Shown here: positions 45,231 through 56,168 of the stretch, piece after piece | How positions within the stretch are numbered: the stretch's first letter is position 1 | Layout of the letters: the number at the start of each line of letters is the position of its first letter | Source of the DNA: Keithomyces neogunnii | Taxonomy: Eukaryota; Ascomycota; Sordariomycetes; Hypocreales; Clavicipitaceae | Length of the DNA stretch: 64,000 nucleotides | Assembly: GCA_020975405.1 (NCBI GenBank) | Contig: JAIOWQ010000007.1 | Span: forward strand, 372,001-436,000 | Direction of reading: 5' to 3' | Program-made: the position numbers and the translations under genes | The notes under the pieces: model-generated | Databases searched by the model: none | Told to the model about the DNA's origin: nothing | The model's input: only the letters and a program-made list of their open reading frames with translations

Positions 45231-46678
45231 ATGGCCACCAACAAGCCCGTCGAAGGCGTCGTCGATGGCGTCGTCAATGGCGTCGTCAATGGCGTCGTCA
45301 ATGGCGTGGTGCTCGACCCAAACCTCACCAAGTCCGACCTTCTCGTCCTCCAGAACCTGGCGGCCGACATTCGACAACATGCCGCCGCCAAGGACAGAGG
45401 CAAGGACCAAGGTGTGTGGCAATCGTTTAATTACTCGTCCATTGCTTTGGCTAACCACGTCACACCACGTCACACCAGGCCAGCACCATCGAGACGCGGC
45501 CACAATCACGGCTCTAGCCGCGCTCAACGACCCCAATCATGCCCTGTTTGAACCTACCGTCTTTAGCGGCGTTGATGTTGCCGACATCCGCCTGCCCTCG
45601 TGGCTCCTGCGACGGTATATCCGCGCCGCCCGGTCCGTTGTCCGCGTCGACACAGACGTCGTCATGTTCACGCACCTGCTGCTATATCTCTTCACCTCCA
45701 TCCCGAGCGCCGCCTTTCTGTTCTGGCGCTTCACCTGGGTCCACGGCCTGCTTCACTTCGTCATGCAGGTCAGCTACATGGGCGCCTACACCCTCATGAT
45801 GCACCAGCACATACACATGCGCGGCATCCTCAACAAGCGCCTGTCCCTGCTCGACGCCGTCTTCCCCTACATCACCGATCCGCTCATGGGCCACACCTGG
45901 AACTCGTACTACTACCACCACGTCAAGCACCACCACGTCGAGGGCAACGGGCCCGACGACCTCTCCAGCACCATCCGCTACCAGCGCGACAGCCTCTCGC
46001 ACTTCCTGGCCTACACGGGCCGCTTCTTCTTCCTCGTCTGGATCGACCTCCCCCTCTACTTCATCGCCAAGGGCCGCCTGTCCCTTGCCGTAAAGGCCGC
46101 CTTCTGGGAGCTCGGCTCGTACTCCACGCTGTACGCCCTGTCCCGGCACAACCCAAGGGCAACCCTCGTCGTCTTCCTGCTGCCCCTGCTGCTGCTCCGC
46201 GCCGGCCTGATGCTGGGCAACTGGGGCCAGCACGCCTTTGTCGACCACGACGCGCCCGACTCCGACTACCGCTCCAGCATCACGCTTCTCGATGTCCCCG
46301 TAAGCTGCTCCCCCTTTCAAAAAGTCGCCCTCCCCTGCTAACTCGTCCCGAAAACAGAGCAACCGCTACTGCTTCAACGACGGCTACCACACCTCGCACC
46401 ACCTCAACCCCCTTCGCCACTGGCGCGAGCACCCCCTCTCCTTCATGAAGAGCAAGCACATCTATGCCGCCCAGCACGCCCTCGTCTTCCACAATATTGA
46501 CTATCTCATGATTACCGTACGCCTGCTCCTAAAGGACTATGACACTCTTGCGAGGTGCATGGTTCCTATTGGCGAGGAGCAAATGTCGCTCAGCATGGAC
46601 GACCGCGTGGCCCTGCTGAAGAGTTATACGCTCAAGTTCTCAGAGGAGGAGATTCGACAAAAATTTAAGCCCTTGTAG
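45231..46678 (+). CDS. Membrane fatty-acid desaturase family protein
   Basis: Three exons, 45231-45411, 45479-46299 and 46358-46678 (introns GTGTGT...CCAG and GTAAGC...ACAG, both with CTAAC branches), encode 440 aa. The three His boxes of the diiron FA_desaturase superfamily are present: HQHIH at 169-173, HHVKHHH at 207-213 in a box continuing EGNGPDDLSST, and HTSHH at 345-349. Several hydrophobic segments flank them (VVMFTHLLLYLFTSIPSAAF, FFFLVWIDLPLYF, VVFLLPLLLL), so it is an integral ER-type membrane enzyme that would use O2 and electrons from cytochrome b5. No b5 domain is fused. Substrate and position of desaturation or hydroxylation cannot be told. The N-terminus carries five XGVV tetrapeptides (residues 8-27), encoded by a 12-bp repeat at 45252-45311. 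Confidence 0.85.
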
Positions 46679-47245
46679 ATATTCCCCCCCGGCCGGTTGT
46701 ACTATTGCATGTAAATTCATAGCGCGCATTGACCTCGCAACCAACGCGAGTATACATACACTTTAGATTCAATTCATCCGTGCGCTATTTCGTTGCAAGG
46801 GTATGCGACTATGCACTTTCGTTGTTACACGAGTTCCTATCTCTTCGACTGCTCTATGGCCAGTGGAGATGCCCTCGCCCCGTAGGGCCCCTGTAAATCT
46901 TGGGTGACTGTAATGGTACTTTGTGTACCAGAAGATATCCCCGGGGGCTTCTATTATCAGCTACTTTCCTCGCAACTCTAGGCATCCTCAACTCATTACT
47001 GTCTAATTGGTTAAAAGCCCTTGTCACTACGTTCCCACTGAACTTAGAGCAGCCGAAGAGATGGGATGCATGGACCTGTCAAAACCCAAACTACCCTTCC
47101 TTACCCACGCACCAGGACCAGAATACTGAGTCATGCTAGTTACTGAGGTTCAACCAGCAGCACGGTTTGTTAAATAAGTGTTCACCCGCAACGTACTTGT
47201 ATAGTTTTGAATAACACGCCTCATCATCATGTGATTTGTACGATC
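46679..47245. other. Intergenic between desaturase-like gene and tRNA-Pro
   Basis: 3' untranslated and spacer sequence; no gene seen. Confidence 0.5.
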
Positions 47246-47337
47246 GGTCTGGTGGTCTAGTGGTATGATTCTCGCTTAGGGTAACACCCGAAGCATTAGG
47301 TTGCGAGAGGTCCCGGGTTCAATCCCCGGCCAGACCC
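47246..47337 (+). tRNA. tRNA-Pro (anticodon AGG) with a 20-nt intron
   Basis: GGTCTGG at 47246 pairs with CCAGACC near 47330-47336; discriminator C at 47337. The D arm (GGTCTAGTGGTATGATT), anticodon stem CTCGC/GCGAG and T arm CCGGGTTCAATCCCCGG are intact. The anticodon loop reads TTAGGG, then an intron of 20 nt inserted one base after the anticodon (TAACACCCGAAGCATTAGGT), then T. Removing it gives the seven-base loop TTAGGGT, anticodon AGG. A run of six T (47338-47343) ends transcription by RNA polymerase III. The A and B boxes are internal and canonical. Confidence 0.96.
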
Positions 47338-47343
47338 TTTTTT

Positions 47344-48116
47344 GCCGATTCCACTCACCATGAGTGGAATAATGAATGAATGCCCTTTATTTTTTTTGAT
47401 GCATCTTCCTAGTAACAAGATTGCATGTGGGAAAGAAAGGGCGGTGCAGATTCACATCGAGCCAGCCAATTATTGCCTGCTACCCGCACAGAAAACAAAG
47501 GAATAGTATGTTTTGTTGGATTTCAGGCAGAAACAGTGCAACTACTCCCAATGGACTGCATCCACCACACACGTTTCTTTGTTGGCGGCGCCTTCCCTTT
47601 TGGACAATGCATCGCGTGCAAGAAACGTCAAATTTGACTGCGCCAAGGACCACTTCTTTAGTAAAATGTGTCTATGCTTTTTGCAAAAAGAGACCCTCCA
47701 TCGTGAATTCGAAACGAGGCTACTACAACTTATGCCCGTGCATTCTGCCAAGAGACCCTCTCCAAACGACAAGTCGATAATGCACTCTGCAAAGAGACAT
47801 CAACTCAAAATGACAGGCTATTAAATGCGCTGATGCTCTCTAAAAAAAGATACCCTCCATCATGAATTTGAAACGACAGGCTATGATGTCTGCATAATAC
47901 AAGAGACGCTGAAAAATTGTGCCCCAAGATAGAATCCCCTTGTGCAAACATTAACATTTTGAGACAGTTGCCAGCCGTGGTATAACTCTTCATACCACCC
48001 TTGACGAGCAACTGCGAAACCCAACAAACCTTGTACCCTCTTGCGCAAATAGATAATATATGTGCCAATGGCTTCGAACCCAATCAAAATCGCTGTCATG
48101 TCTTCATCGTGTTCCA
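47344..48116. other. Spacer and 3' region of the F-box gene
   Basis: Non-coding. Near 47690-47870 a phrase around AAAGAGACC(C)TCCATC and ATGAATTTGAAACGA recurs imperfectly two or three times, a faint degenerate repeat. Confidence 0.4.
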
Positions 48117-51100
48117 TCACATAATGGCACACCTGCTCCCCTTTGGCTTGCTCGGTGCAGGCACATCGACCCATCCGGCACTGTCCGAGGTTTGTTCCTT
48201 CTTCTTTGGCATCCACCCCCTCTTCTTGGCATCCTTGACGTTTTTCGCCGCGCTTCTCTCCGCACGACTGCGCCGTCTGTTGACTGTGTTTGGCGTCCTT
48301 CGCGAGGCATTCGACGGGGTCCTCATCCATGCCGGCAACGCGTTGGCATTTGAACGCATGTTGAGAGGCAGCGGGGGAGGAGCAGGCTGGTTGCTGTATA
48401 TGCTCTCCAGTTGCTGCGCGGCTCCCCCGGGACCTGGAAAGTTGGAGGCCCGGGGTCGTCGTGGAATCGGCGCAAGAATCGGTGTTTCTGTGGCTACAGT
48501 TGATCCTCGCCTTTGGACCGGATCGTTGGAGCCAGAGACTCCAGTTGGCGTGCTAATGATGAGAGGAGCATCGAAACCTGGGGGCTGAAACCTTTCCTCC
48601 GCAGCAGAGGTTTGCGCCTGAGACGGGGCAGCAAGCGGCTCAGTCACGCTCCGCGGCTTGTCTACCCAGAGCCTCGGGTTCAGAATATTGCCGGACAATC
48701 GACGTGGGTTGCCCTGGCTTATTCTCTTGTTCAAACTGGCAATCTGGTTGGTGCTTGGCGCCGGAGGAAGAGCAGCCGCTGATGCGGTATTTGAAGTGAC
48801 ACTCGTGGGTGGTGCGGTGTATGGATACCCAGAAGTCTGCTGGGGAGGACCAAGATTCGGCTGACTTCCAGGTTGTAGCTGCTTCGGCCACGTTGGCATG
48901 TTGGACAAAAGCCTAACGGCCGGCTGCGCTTCTGCGGGGGGGGGCACATTCAACGGCGATGTAGGAATGTATAATCCCAGCATCGGCGCTCCGGGTCGGG
49001 CACCCGGCCCTGTAATAGAGCCGGGACTCAGTGGAGCAGCCGCTGACCATGTTGGCGATATGTTGATCCATTGGTGTGATGGAGCAGTTTCCAGAGATGC
49101 CGTGGTTGAGGCGTCTCCCCGAGATGCGGGTGGAGAGACGCCGTGAGCCTGCGGCGCGCTTGAGACACTCGGATGTGCAGACGACACGCGGGGAGAAGCT
49201 TGTGGCGAGATATCATATATGTCATCATCCGCAACCGACTGAGCAGAAGGCGTGGATTTGGGTCGAGAAACATCCAGCAGCGCCAGTCTGTCAAAATCCG
49301 CTGACTCGTTTGCCGTATGGTCATGGACTCGTCTGTACTGACCCCCGCTCCTGTCCACGTGCGCCGACTGCTCCTCCAAGGCCATGGTTAGAGAAGCATT
49401 AAGATTATCGCTTGTAGAAGCACCCGTGGCGAGAGGCGGGAGGTTTGTAGCCAAGAATGGTGCCACAGACGGGCCACGTAGGAACGCGGGCAGATCCCCG
49501 GGATCCTCCTTTTGATACGGTGGGGGCGGAGGCACCCAGTTGTCGGCATCACTCTCGTGGGGATGTTCAGCACGACCATCCGCACGACGATACTCGATTG
49601 GGCGGCCATCTGCTGTCCGGGGGTTCAGTCGTCGACTTACAGCCGCGACCGTGGCGGCTCGGCGAAGAGTCGTGCCGGATCGCGGGCTGGCATGGGCATA
49701 GGGTGCATCGAGGGCCTCTTGCTCCTCGATTGAAGCGAATTCCTCCTCAACCTGAGAGGTTGGTGCGGCGGTTCGACGACTGGCGGGATGCTGCCCAATG
49801 GCCCTGGGCTGTAGCGGGTCGTCGTCGTCGCCGTCGTCATCACCGTGATCGCCAGCCTGGAGAAGGGAGGGAAGAGGCGGTCGTCCAGCGGCCGTCGTTG
49901 CAGCTCGTAGAAGTGCGGCGGTGCCCCCTCGTTTCTGCGCAACTGTTCTTCTCCGCACAATGGCCACCTCGGTCTCCATGTCGTGTTGCTGCTCGGCCAA
50001 AGGCTCCGCGTTTTCCGTTCCCACCTCAATCGTGATTTCAGAAGTCTCGCCGTTCATCAGACCATAATCAAAGTCGAGCAAGGCGATACGCCCACCATCT
50101 ACGAAGTCAATAGCCTCCTCCTCCGTGGCCAGTCTTGGGCCCATGACACCCGTAGCGGTAACGACAAGTCGTTCATGGGAGGAGTGTTCCCCAAAGCTTC
50201 CAACCCACTTGACGTTGCTAACGCCGCCGAGTTCCGCAACCTTGAAGCCAGCAACGAGATTATTTCGCAATTTGTCGCACAGTATCTGCCACTGGGGTAC
50301 CCGCTCCGTCTCAGCACCGTCGTGGCCTCTCGTGGACGTGCGGCGAGATAGATTGCTCTGGGTGCTATTGTGCCTGCCGAGTCCCGAAGAGTTCGCATTG
50401 GAGGAGTGGCGACTCACCGGCAACGCTGCCTCTGGTACGGCATCCAGGTCTTCAGGGATACCATAAATCCAAACCTCGTTACCCTGGAATCCTGCCGAGA
50501 CAAGTTCTCCATGAGATGTCGTGGTGGGTAGAGTGCACGGCAGCAGTTTTGTCTGCGATTTGGCATTCGGTATCGGGCCGGTAAAGTAGGTGGTGCCGTT
50601 GCGAAGGTCGTCAAGCCGGACGGCGCGAAAGGTCTCGAAGCTGCGGTCATAGGTGAAGGTCCACTCGGGCTCTCCCTGTTCGCCATCGGGCAGCCATATG
50701 GCATGACTACAATCACGACTCGTATTCGGGAAGAGGATCGAGGTGGTCCACATGGCGCCCAGATTCTCCTCCAACATTTGGCTGCCGGGGTCGTAGTACG
50801 GGGCCGTGAGAACAACGGTGCATGGCGGCGATGAGTTTACAGTGGTGCCCAAGATCTGGGTGCCGTCGGGTGAAAAGGCCAAGGCATCCACGGCGTCGCA
50901 CTTGACAGCTCTCTTTTCCGTGGCAAGGGCCGTTGACTTTAGCGAGGAGACTTCGATACCTCCGTCGTATGCCGCGGCAAGGACGCTGCCGCAGGCGGAT
51001 ATCGCAATGGTTTGGGGCTTGTTGTCCAAAATCAAAGAGTGCTTGCGTTCTGGAGGCGACTGGGTCAAGTCGTAGATATCGATCTGCATCTCGCTGGACA

Positions 51101-51749
51101 ATACAGCAAGAGTATGAGCATCATCGGTGATGCATGCCGAAGCGGGCCGGCGCTGAATCTTGAACTCCCGTTTCAAGTTGATTTCGGGGCTTCCAACATC
51201 AATGACATATATCCTCGAGGAATTGTACGCCAAGACGTGCCGGCCCTTGGGCGACGAGGCAAAATGCATCCCCTCTCCTCCGGGACATGATGACGAGCTG
51301 ATGGAGTTGGACACCAGCTTTATCAAGGTTCGTTTCGGGCGCAGATAGGCTTCGAACAGGTTTCGCTTGACTTCTCGGGCAAACAGACGGCGCAGCAAGG
51401 GTAACTTTTGGTCATCGGGAGGGGGCAGCTGGGTGTGTGAGGTTGCATATGATGGGCATTGTAGTAGATGATGGGCATAGAGATGAGGACGCTGCGAGAT
51501 TGCCCTCCATTTTGCGTTGAGGAGGATGAGGGCAGCGAAATCGTTTGGTTCGGAGGCGACGAGGATTCTTGGGCAGAGCCATCAGCAAATTCATTTACAC
51601 GAGCATCTCTGCCAAGGGGGGGTTGGCAAAACTCACTGCTCAATAATCTCGTCGGGCAGACGATGGAAAGCATCAGAGCTGGGCGAGGTGTAAACTGGCG
51701 CCTTTTCGATGCTTGAACGCCGCTCCTCTGTTACCACGGGCTTGTCCAT
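48117..51749 (-). CDS. F-box-like, beta-propeller protein with C-terminal CaaX box
   Basis: Two exons on the minus strand, 51749-51637 and 51567-48117 (69-nt intron GTGAGT...CCAAG, phase 2), encode 1,187 aa. Joining them restores an F-box-like motif at about 25-75 (DAFHRLPDEIIEQ, then ILVASEPNDFAALILLNAKW and a RPHLYAHHLL end). About 100-550 look like a WD40-type propeller (ASPKGRHVLAYNSSRIYVIDV, ALAFSPDGTQILGTT, LAVLSSEMQIDIYDL). Residues 550-1,130 are disordered, Ser/Pro/Ala-rich. The end is basic (RRRSRAERSAAKNVKDAKKR, KKK) and stops with KPKGSRCAIM, a CaaX prenylation signal (Met favours farnesyl). An SCF adaptor role at a membrane is inferred from this architecture; no family name is recognised. 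Confidence 0.8.
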
Positions 51750-53908
51750 GGCACCGGCTGACGCTCAGGGCCCAGGTTGTTATTCGCGGCAAACATGCGG
51801 ACGAGCGACGGATTCGAGGTTCAGGGGTTTGGCGAGTCAAGGTGGCTGGCACAGTATTTCAACAGGTGTTTCGACAGGGCAGGTGGATGGTGGCTTGGAT
51901 AGAGGCGTCGTCGGTGGGAGAGCGAGCTTTGGGAAGCATTGTCAAGCACAAGAGTAAGTTGATGTTGGTGTTTTGGTTACGTGGCTTTGGACTGGACTGG
52001 GTGATGAAATGCAGTGCTCTGTAGTGCATTATCAGCAGATGGGTTAGGGTGGGCGAGCCGACGGAGCTGGCACTGAAATCAGTTGGGACTAGACTAGCTT
52101 GAGCGGCAAGTCAGTGCAACTTCAAACAGTCTGGTGCGGCTTTGTGGTTGTGGCGCCATTATGCTCGGGGCATTGGGCCGGGGTGTCAGAATGTGTTCAG
52201 GCGGGCAGCCAGGGCCTATGGCGCTCCGTTTTGGGAGCCCATCGAGCGCCAAAGCTGGAATGCAACTGAGACAGTATTGTCCCCGCGGACATCAAAACAG
52301 CATCACAGCATCCGCGCAGTTCCGCATCATTCCGTCCTGCGTCACGTCATTGGCGCCGCCTCGGTCCTCAGGTAGCACCTAGGCTATTGCTGTTCAGCCG
52401 CTTCAGCCAGCGTCTGAGCGCGAGGCCTGAGTGAGGCCTGAGGAAAACTGGTGTTCTGCCCAGCGCATCCCTCGTCTTGGAATGTCATGGTCTGGTGCAA
52501 ATGTGGCGTGTTTACTGCCTTTTTTTTTTTTTGTATTCGCCAAGTATAAAGGATGTCATTGAGGCATCAATTGACCCATGATGCTGTGGCAATTTCCGTC
52601 GCCCAGCCCAAGCAGCGAAAACTCTTGGGCGTTATGCCCGCCAAAAACGCGTTCTGGGCTGCCCCCTTTTCTTAAATACATACATACAGCGACGCCTGCG
52701 CTAGTCGACAAATAGAACGTACTTCCGAAACATGTTCGATGACAAAGTGTCACTAGCTAGCCTGGCTGCCCCTAGCGTCGATCATTCCACCCTGATTTAG
52801 AACAATTTCTGAGAGGCCAACGTCAGTTTACCAACGACCCCGCTTGGCCAGATGCCATTTGGTTTTGGCTAAATGGGGCGGCATAGCGTAATATATTTGG
52901 CATCAATGCAAACATGCCACGCGACCAGTCATTCGCCTGCTCTGCAGACAGCATGACAATGTCTGAAAGTCAACATGCTGGTGTTACTGTAATTTCTACC
53001 CAAAACAAAGCTGTAGCGACATGTTTCCTTCATCAGCTGCGCCACTTTGCGTAGTGCACCTCGTCTGTGCTCGGTAGTACTGGGGCAACTCGATGAAGAT
53101 CGGGTGCATACTGACTTGGAGCCACTCACACAGGCGGCTCCGCCGTCAGCTTCTTGCTCCTCTTGGCCGCTCAAGTGCTGGTGTGGCTGGTGTGATGCAA
53201 GTTTTGCCGCGTTTGACCAAGACTCGGCACTTGCAGTAATGGTGACAAGGGGCCGAGCTGCACCTTATCGAGATGGAGGAACCGCACTCGTGTGACTCTA
53301 GTCATGAATCAGAACGTAAAGTTGCAGTCAGTGCGTGCATGTCGACGTGACGTGACGTGACGTGGACGCTCCTGGTGGTGATTCTGGACTCTATGTAGCT
53401 ACCCTATATGGCGATTGTGATGGACCAGACGTAATTTCAGTCGACTGTACAGCAAAAATACCAAATGGCAAGCCTAATGCGGGTATGTAGCGCACCAATA
53501 TAGACAATATCCCAGATAAAGACCGTCGTGAGATTAGACAGGTTTCATACACAATAGGCTTGGAATCCGTCATCCAACCTTGACCTCATCGTGTTACATC
53601 GATCCCAGACAGATGAAGCTTCGGCTCCAACAACAAGCCATTAGCATACCCTCCAGGAAACTCTCAAGGCACATAACCGTGGTCGTGCCACCAGACTCAT
53701 GGGGAAGTTATGCTGACGCGTGAAAGGTGTAGGCTGGCGTTGCGCCATGATGAAGCTAAAAATAGCCTCCAAGCCGTGGTATCCCCACCCTGCGATATCC
53801 CATCGAGCACCGTGTTGGTACCAACTGCCTGTCAAGTAATCACCAAGGCAGTACTCAAGAGGCCTCGATGCCTCGCCAACGAACAGTACGCAAACATCAA
53901 GCGTCAAG
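51750..53908. other. Intergenic, no intact gene seen
   Basis: 2.2 kb. Includes a T run at about 52521-52533 and four GACGT units at 53344-53363. No open frame has protein-like features. Confidence 0.5.
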
Positions 53909-54222
53909 ATGCACCTCCACGCCATCCTTGCAGCCAGCCTGATCACGGCCCTCTCCGCCTCCGCGGCGCCAACCAATTTCGCCTACAAGTAGTCGTCAAC
54001 CAAGCCGATGTTGCAGCGCTCAGCCAGAAAGCCGGAGACCTACGAGCAATAGTGTAGCAGATACAGCAAGTAACAGAATCGGCGGCAGCGAGCCAAGTAC
54101 CCGCCCAGCTCAATCTCGCCGAGCAGTTCGAGCGCCTGAACAAGGACGGCGCCATTGACGCTGTTCAGACTGCACTCGAGAGCGCTCTGCACCAGTACCT
54201 TGACGCCCAGTTCTCCGGATGA
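53909..54222 (+). pseudogene. Broken gene for a small secreted protein
   Basis: The ATG at 53909 opens a good signal peptide (MHLHAILAASLITALSASAA) followed by PTNFAYK and a TAG. One base off, the coding look continues as NQADVAALSQKAGDLRAIV, meets a second in-frame TAG at 54055-54057, and goes on as QIQQVTESAAASQVPAQLNL, EQFERLNKDGAIDAVQTALE and a short end to TGA at 54220-54222. The span is 314 nt, one short of 105 codons, which fits a single 1-nt loss near 53989 plus one nonsense change (CAG to TAG would be C-to-T). An intron from GTAGTC (53988) to the TAG near 54057 could in principle skip both breaks, so a spliced working gene cannot be excluded. Family not recognised. Confidence 0.55.
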
Positions 54223-55181
54223 CTTGTTTCTTGGTCATCCACGGACGGCGCTCTGCGCTTCATGGGGAAAGTACCCTTATATCGGTGTTACCCCTACGCC
54301 TCGCGTGCCATTCTCCCTCCCCGAATCAACGATGCATGGGCCGACTGTCATCTGATACACACACCAAAGGGCTCGGGAGATGAGGCTACTTCGGTATAAT
54401 GCCCGATCTGGCAGAGGCTCGGGGACGGGTTGGATCAGGGCCCCATGTACATTAATGGCGAAGAATGGTGTGCTGGTTGCACGGTATGAGAGTCGTGTAA
54501 CGTCGCTTCGCATCATGGTACAAAGTGTGTACTGAACCAGCCTGGCGAATATACACTCGCCATTTGATATACCAACATGAGTCTTGTGGGCAGTCCCATG
54601 AAACCTGCAAGGTATCCTGTACGTCTCGTCATTGACCTTGCGCCCTGCTGCCATTTTGACACCGGCATGATTATCCTTGCATCCGTTAAGCATGCCTACT
54701 TTTACAACTGCATCAAATGCGCTTACAAGTGTAATTGGCCCAGGGCTGACAACGTATCTCAGAGATCAAGAATCACAATTCTGCAAGTGCCTAGGTATCT
54801 AGGTAGACAAGAGACAAGCTTCACTGACAACACGACCACAAATGCCCTCGTTCGACTTGATATATTTACAGGCCCTCGAGCCTAGAAAGAGCCATGGTAC
54901 TATTCCACATACGCAAAACAAGCTATCCGCAGGTCAAAGCTGCCAACCGCGCCGTCGCAATCCATGCTCAGGACAATGCCGCAAAGTCTTCCGTCTTGCC
55001 ATGCTCAACATGCAGACAGATTTCCCCCTCTAATTAAAATAATAATGCAACCATGTACCGTGTCTCCTAGCTCTTCAATGCCGTGTGCACCCGCTTTCCT
55101 CCACGTCGGGCCAGGGTATAATTAAGACTTTGAAAAATAGCAGATACAATCAAAGCGATATCTGCCCAAGACACAATGCAA
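54223..55181. other. Intergenic between secreted-protein relic and GT32 gene
   Basis: No gene seen; short frames only. Confidence 0.45.
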
Positions 55182-56168
55182 TCATAACAGTCGTAACCGC
55201 CTCAGAATCATCCGTCTCCTGATAAATAACGCCAGCGCAACGCCTACTCCGAAGCAAATGGGCAGCAGGTGCGCGTTGCCCAACATGGTGATCAGCTGCG
55301 CGTCATAAGAGTGCCATGACGAGCTGCCCAGGTGCTCGAAAAGAGGCGTCACGACGCGACCGTTTAGGCTGTGGAGGGGGCCCGGGAGAATCTTGTAGTC
55401 TCCCCGGTTCGGCTGCAACGTGTGCAGGACAGAGGCAAAGTGGCCGCCTGTGCTGAACATGACGGCAGCGTAGGGGAGGCCGAACCACCGCTTGTTAAAG
55501 GCTGGCAGGTTGTCGAGAATTGTGCCGATAAACGGGTTGTGTCTGCTGGCCATGAGGAAACTGATGGAGAAGCCCGTCGGGTGAGCCTCTGGTGCAACAA
55601 AGCCGAAGCGTCGCAACGGTCCGAGGGCCTGTCTGCATCGCACGTCCAGGTCGAGAATAGCTCCGCCATATTCGTACAGAATCATGTAGCGCAGGGCGTC
55701 GACGCGTTCAATTGGGTACGGATAGCTATCCCACATCTCCTTCAGCTCGGGGAACTTTGCTTCGACAAAGGAGGTGGCCTCATCGTCGGTCCAGAGCCGC
55801 GTCTCCCACTCAGGATGCAAATCGACACAGCTCTGCAGGGCTTCTTCCCACTGGGGTCGCCATTCTTCTCTCTTGGTACCCAAGGCGATGTGATGCAGCA
55901 CCGGGGGGATGACGTCTTTGTAGGGTTCGCCAGCGGTTAATTGGCGTTGGGAATAATTTGCAAACGTGACATCAAAGTTGTCGTGCTCGGCTGAGAGGAT
56001 GAAGTCGGCGGCGTTTGTGTGCCAGTGCATGTTGAGCGAAATCAAGGCCCATGTCTGGTAGATGACATCCTGGAAGAGTAAGATGATAATAAAGAGGATC
56101 GTGGGTATTACCCAAAAGATCGGCCGAGATCTGCTAGCTGACGACCGAAGGGGACTGTGCATTCGCAT
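55182..56168 (-). CDS. GT32 glycosyltransferase, SUR1/CSH1-like
   Basis: Single exon, 328 aa from the ATG at 56168 (context GCCGCAATGCG). The frame continues to an ATG at 56453, adding 95 residues of Pro/His/Ser-rich low complexity that look like translated leader; that longer start is the alternative. Residues 17-34 are a signal anchor (PIFWVIPTILFIIILLF). The catalytic domain carries IPPVLHHIALG, WETRLWTDDE, IERVDALRYMILYEYGGA and the metal-binding DXD Asp173-Leu-Asp175 (ILDLDVRC). A second hydrophobic segment with basic end (ICFGVGVALALFIRRR) closes the protein. This matches the Gly_transf_sug/GT32 family, whose yeast members Sur1 and Csh1 add mannose to inositol phosphorylceramide in the Golgi. 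The substrate here is inferred. Confidence 0.87.
   Translation of the reverse strand: MRMHSPLRSSASRSRPIFWVIPTILFIIILLFQDVIYQTWALISLNMHWHTNAADFILSAEHDNFDVTFANYSQRQLTAGEPYKDVIPPVLHHIALGTKREEWRPQWEEALQSCVDLHPEWETRLWTDDEATSFVEAKFPELKEMWDSYPYPIERVDALRYMILYEYGGAILDLDVRCRQALGPLRRFGFVAPEAHPTGFSISFLMASRHNPFIGTILDNLPAFNKRWFGLPYAAVMFSTGGHFASVLHTLQPNRGDYKILPGPLHSLNGRVVTPLFEHLGSSSWHSYDAQLITMLGNAHLLPICFGVGVALALFIRRRMILRRLRLL

Noticed and set aside
45600..46448. 282-codon plus-strand frame and 226-codon minus-strand frame (45682-46362)
   Set aside because: Both are shadows of the GC-rich desaturase exon; their His/Arg/Pro or Glu/Val/Asp-rich composition is a frame artefact.
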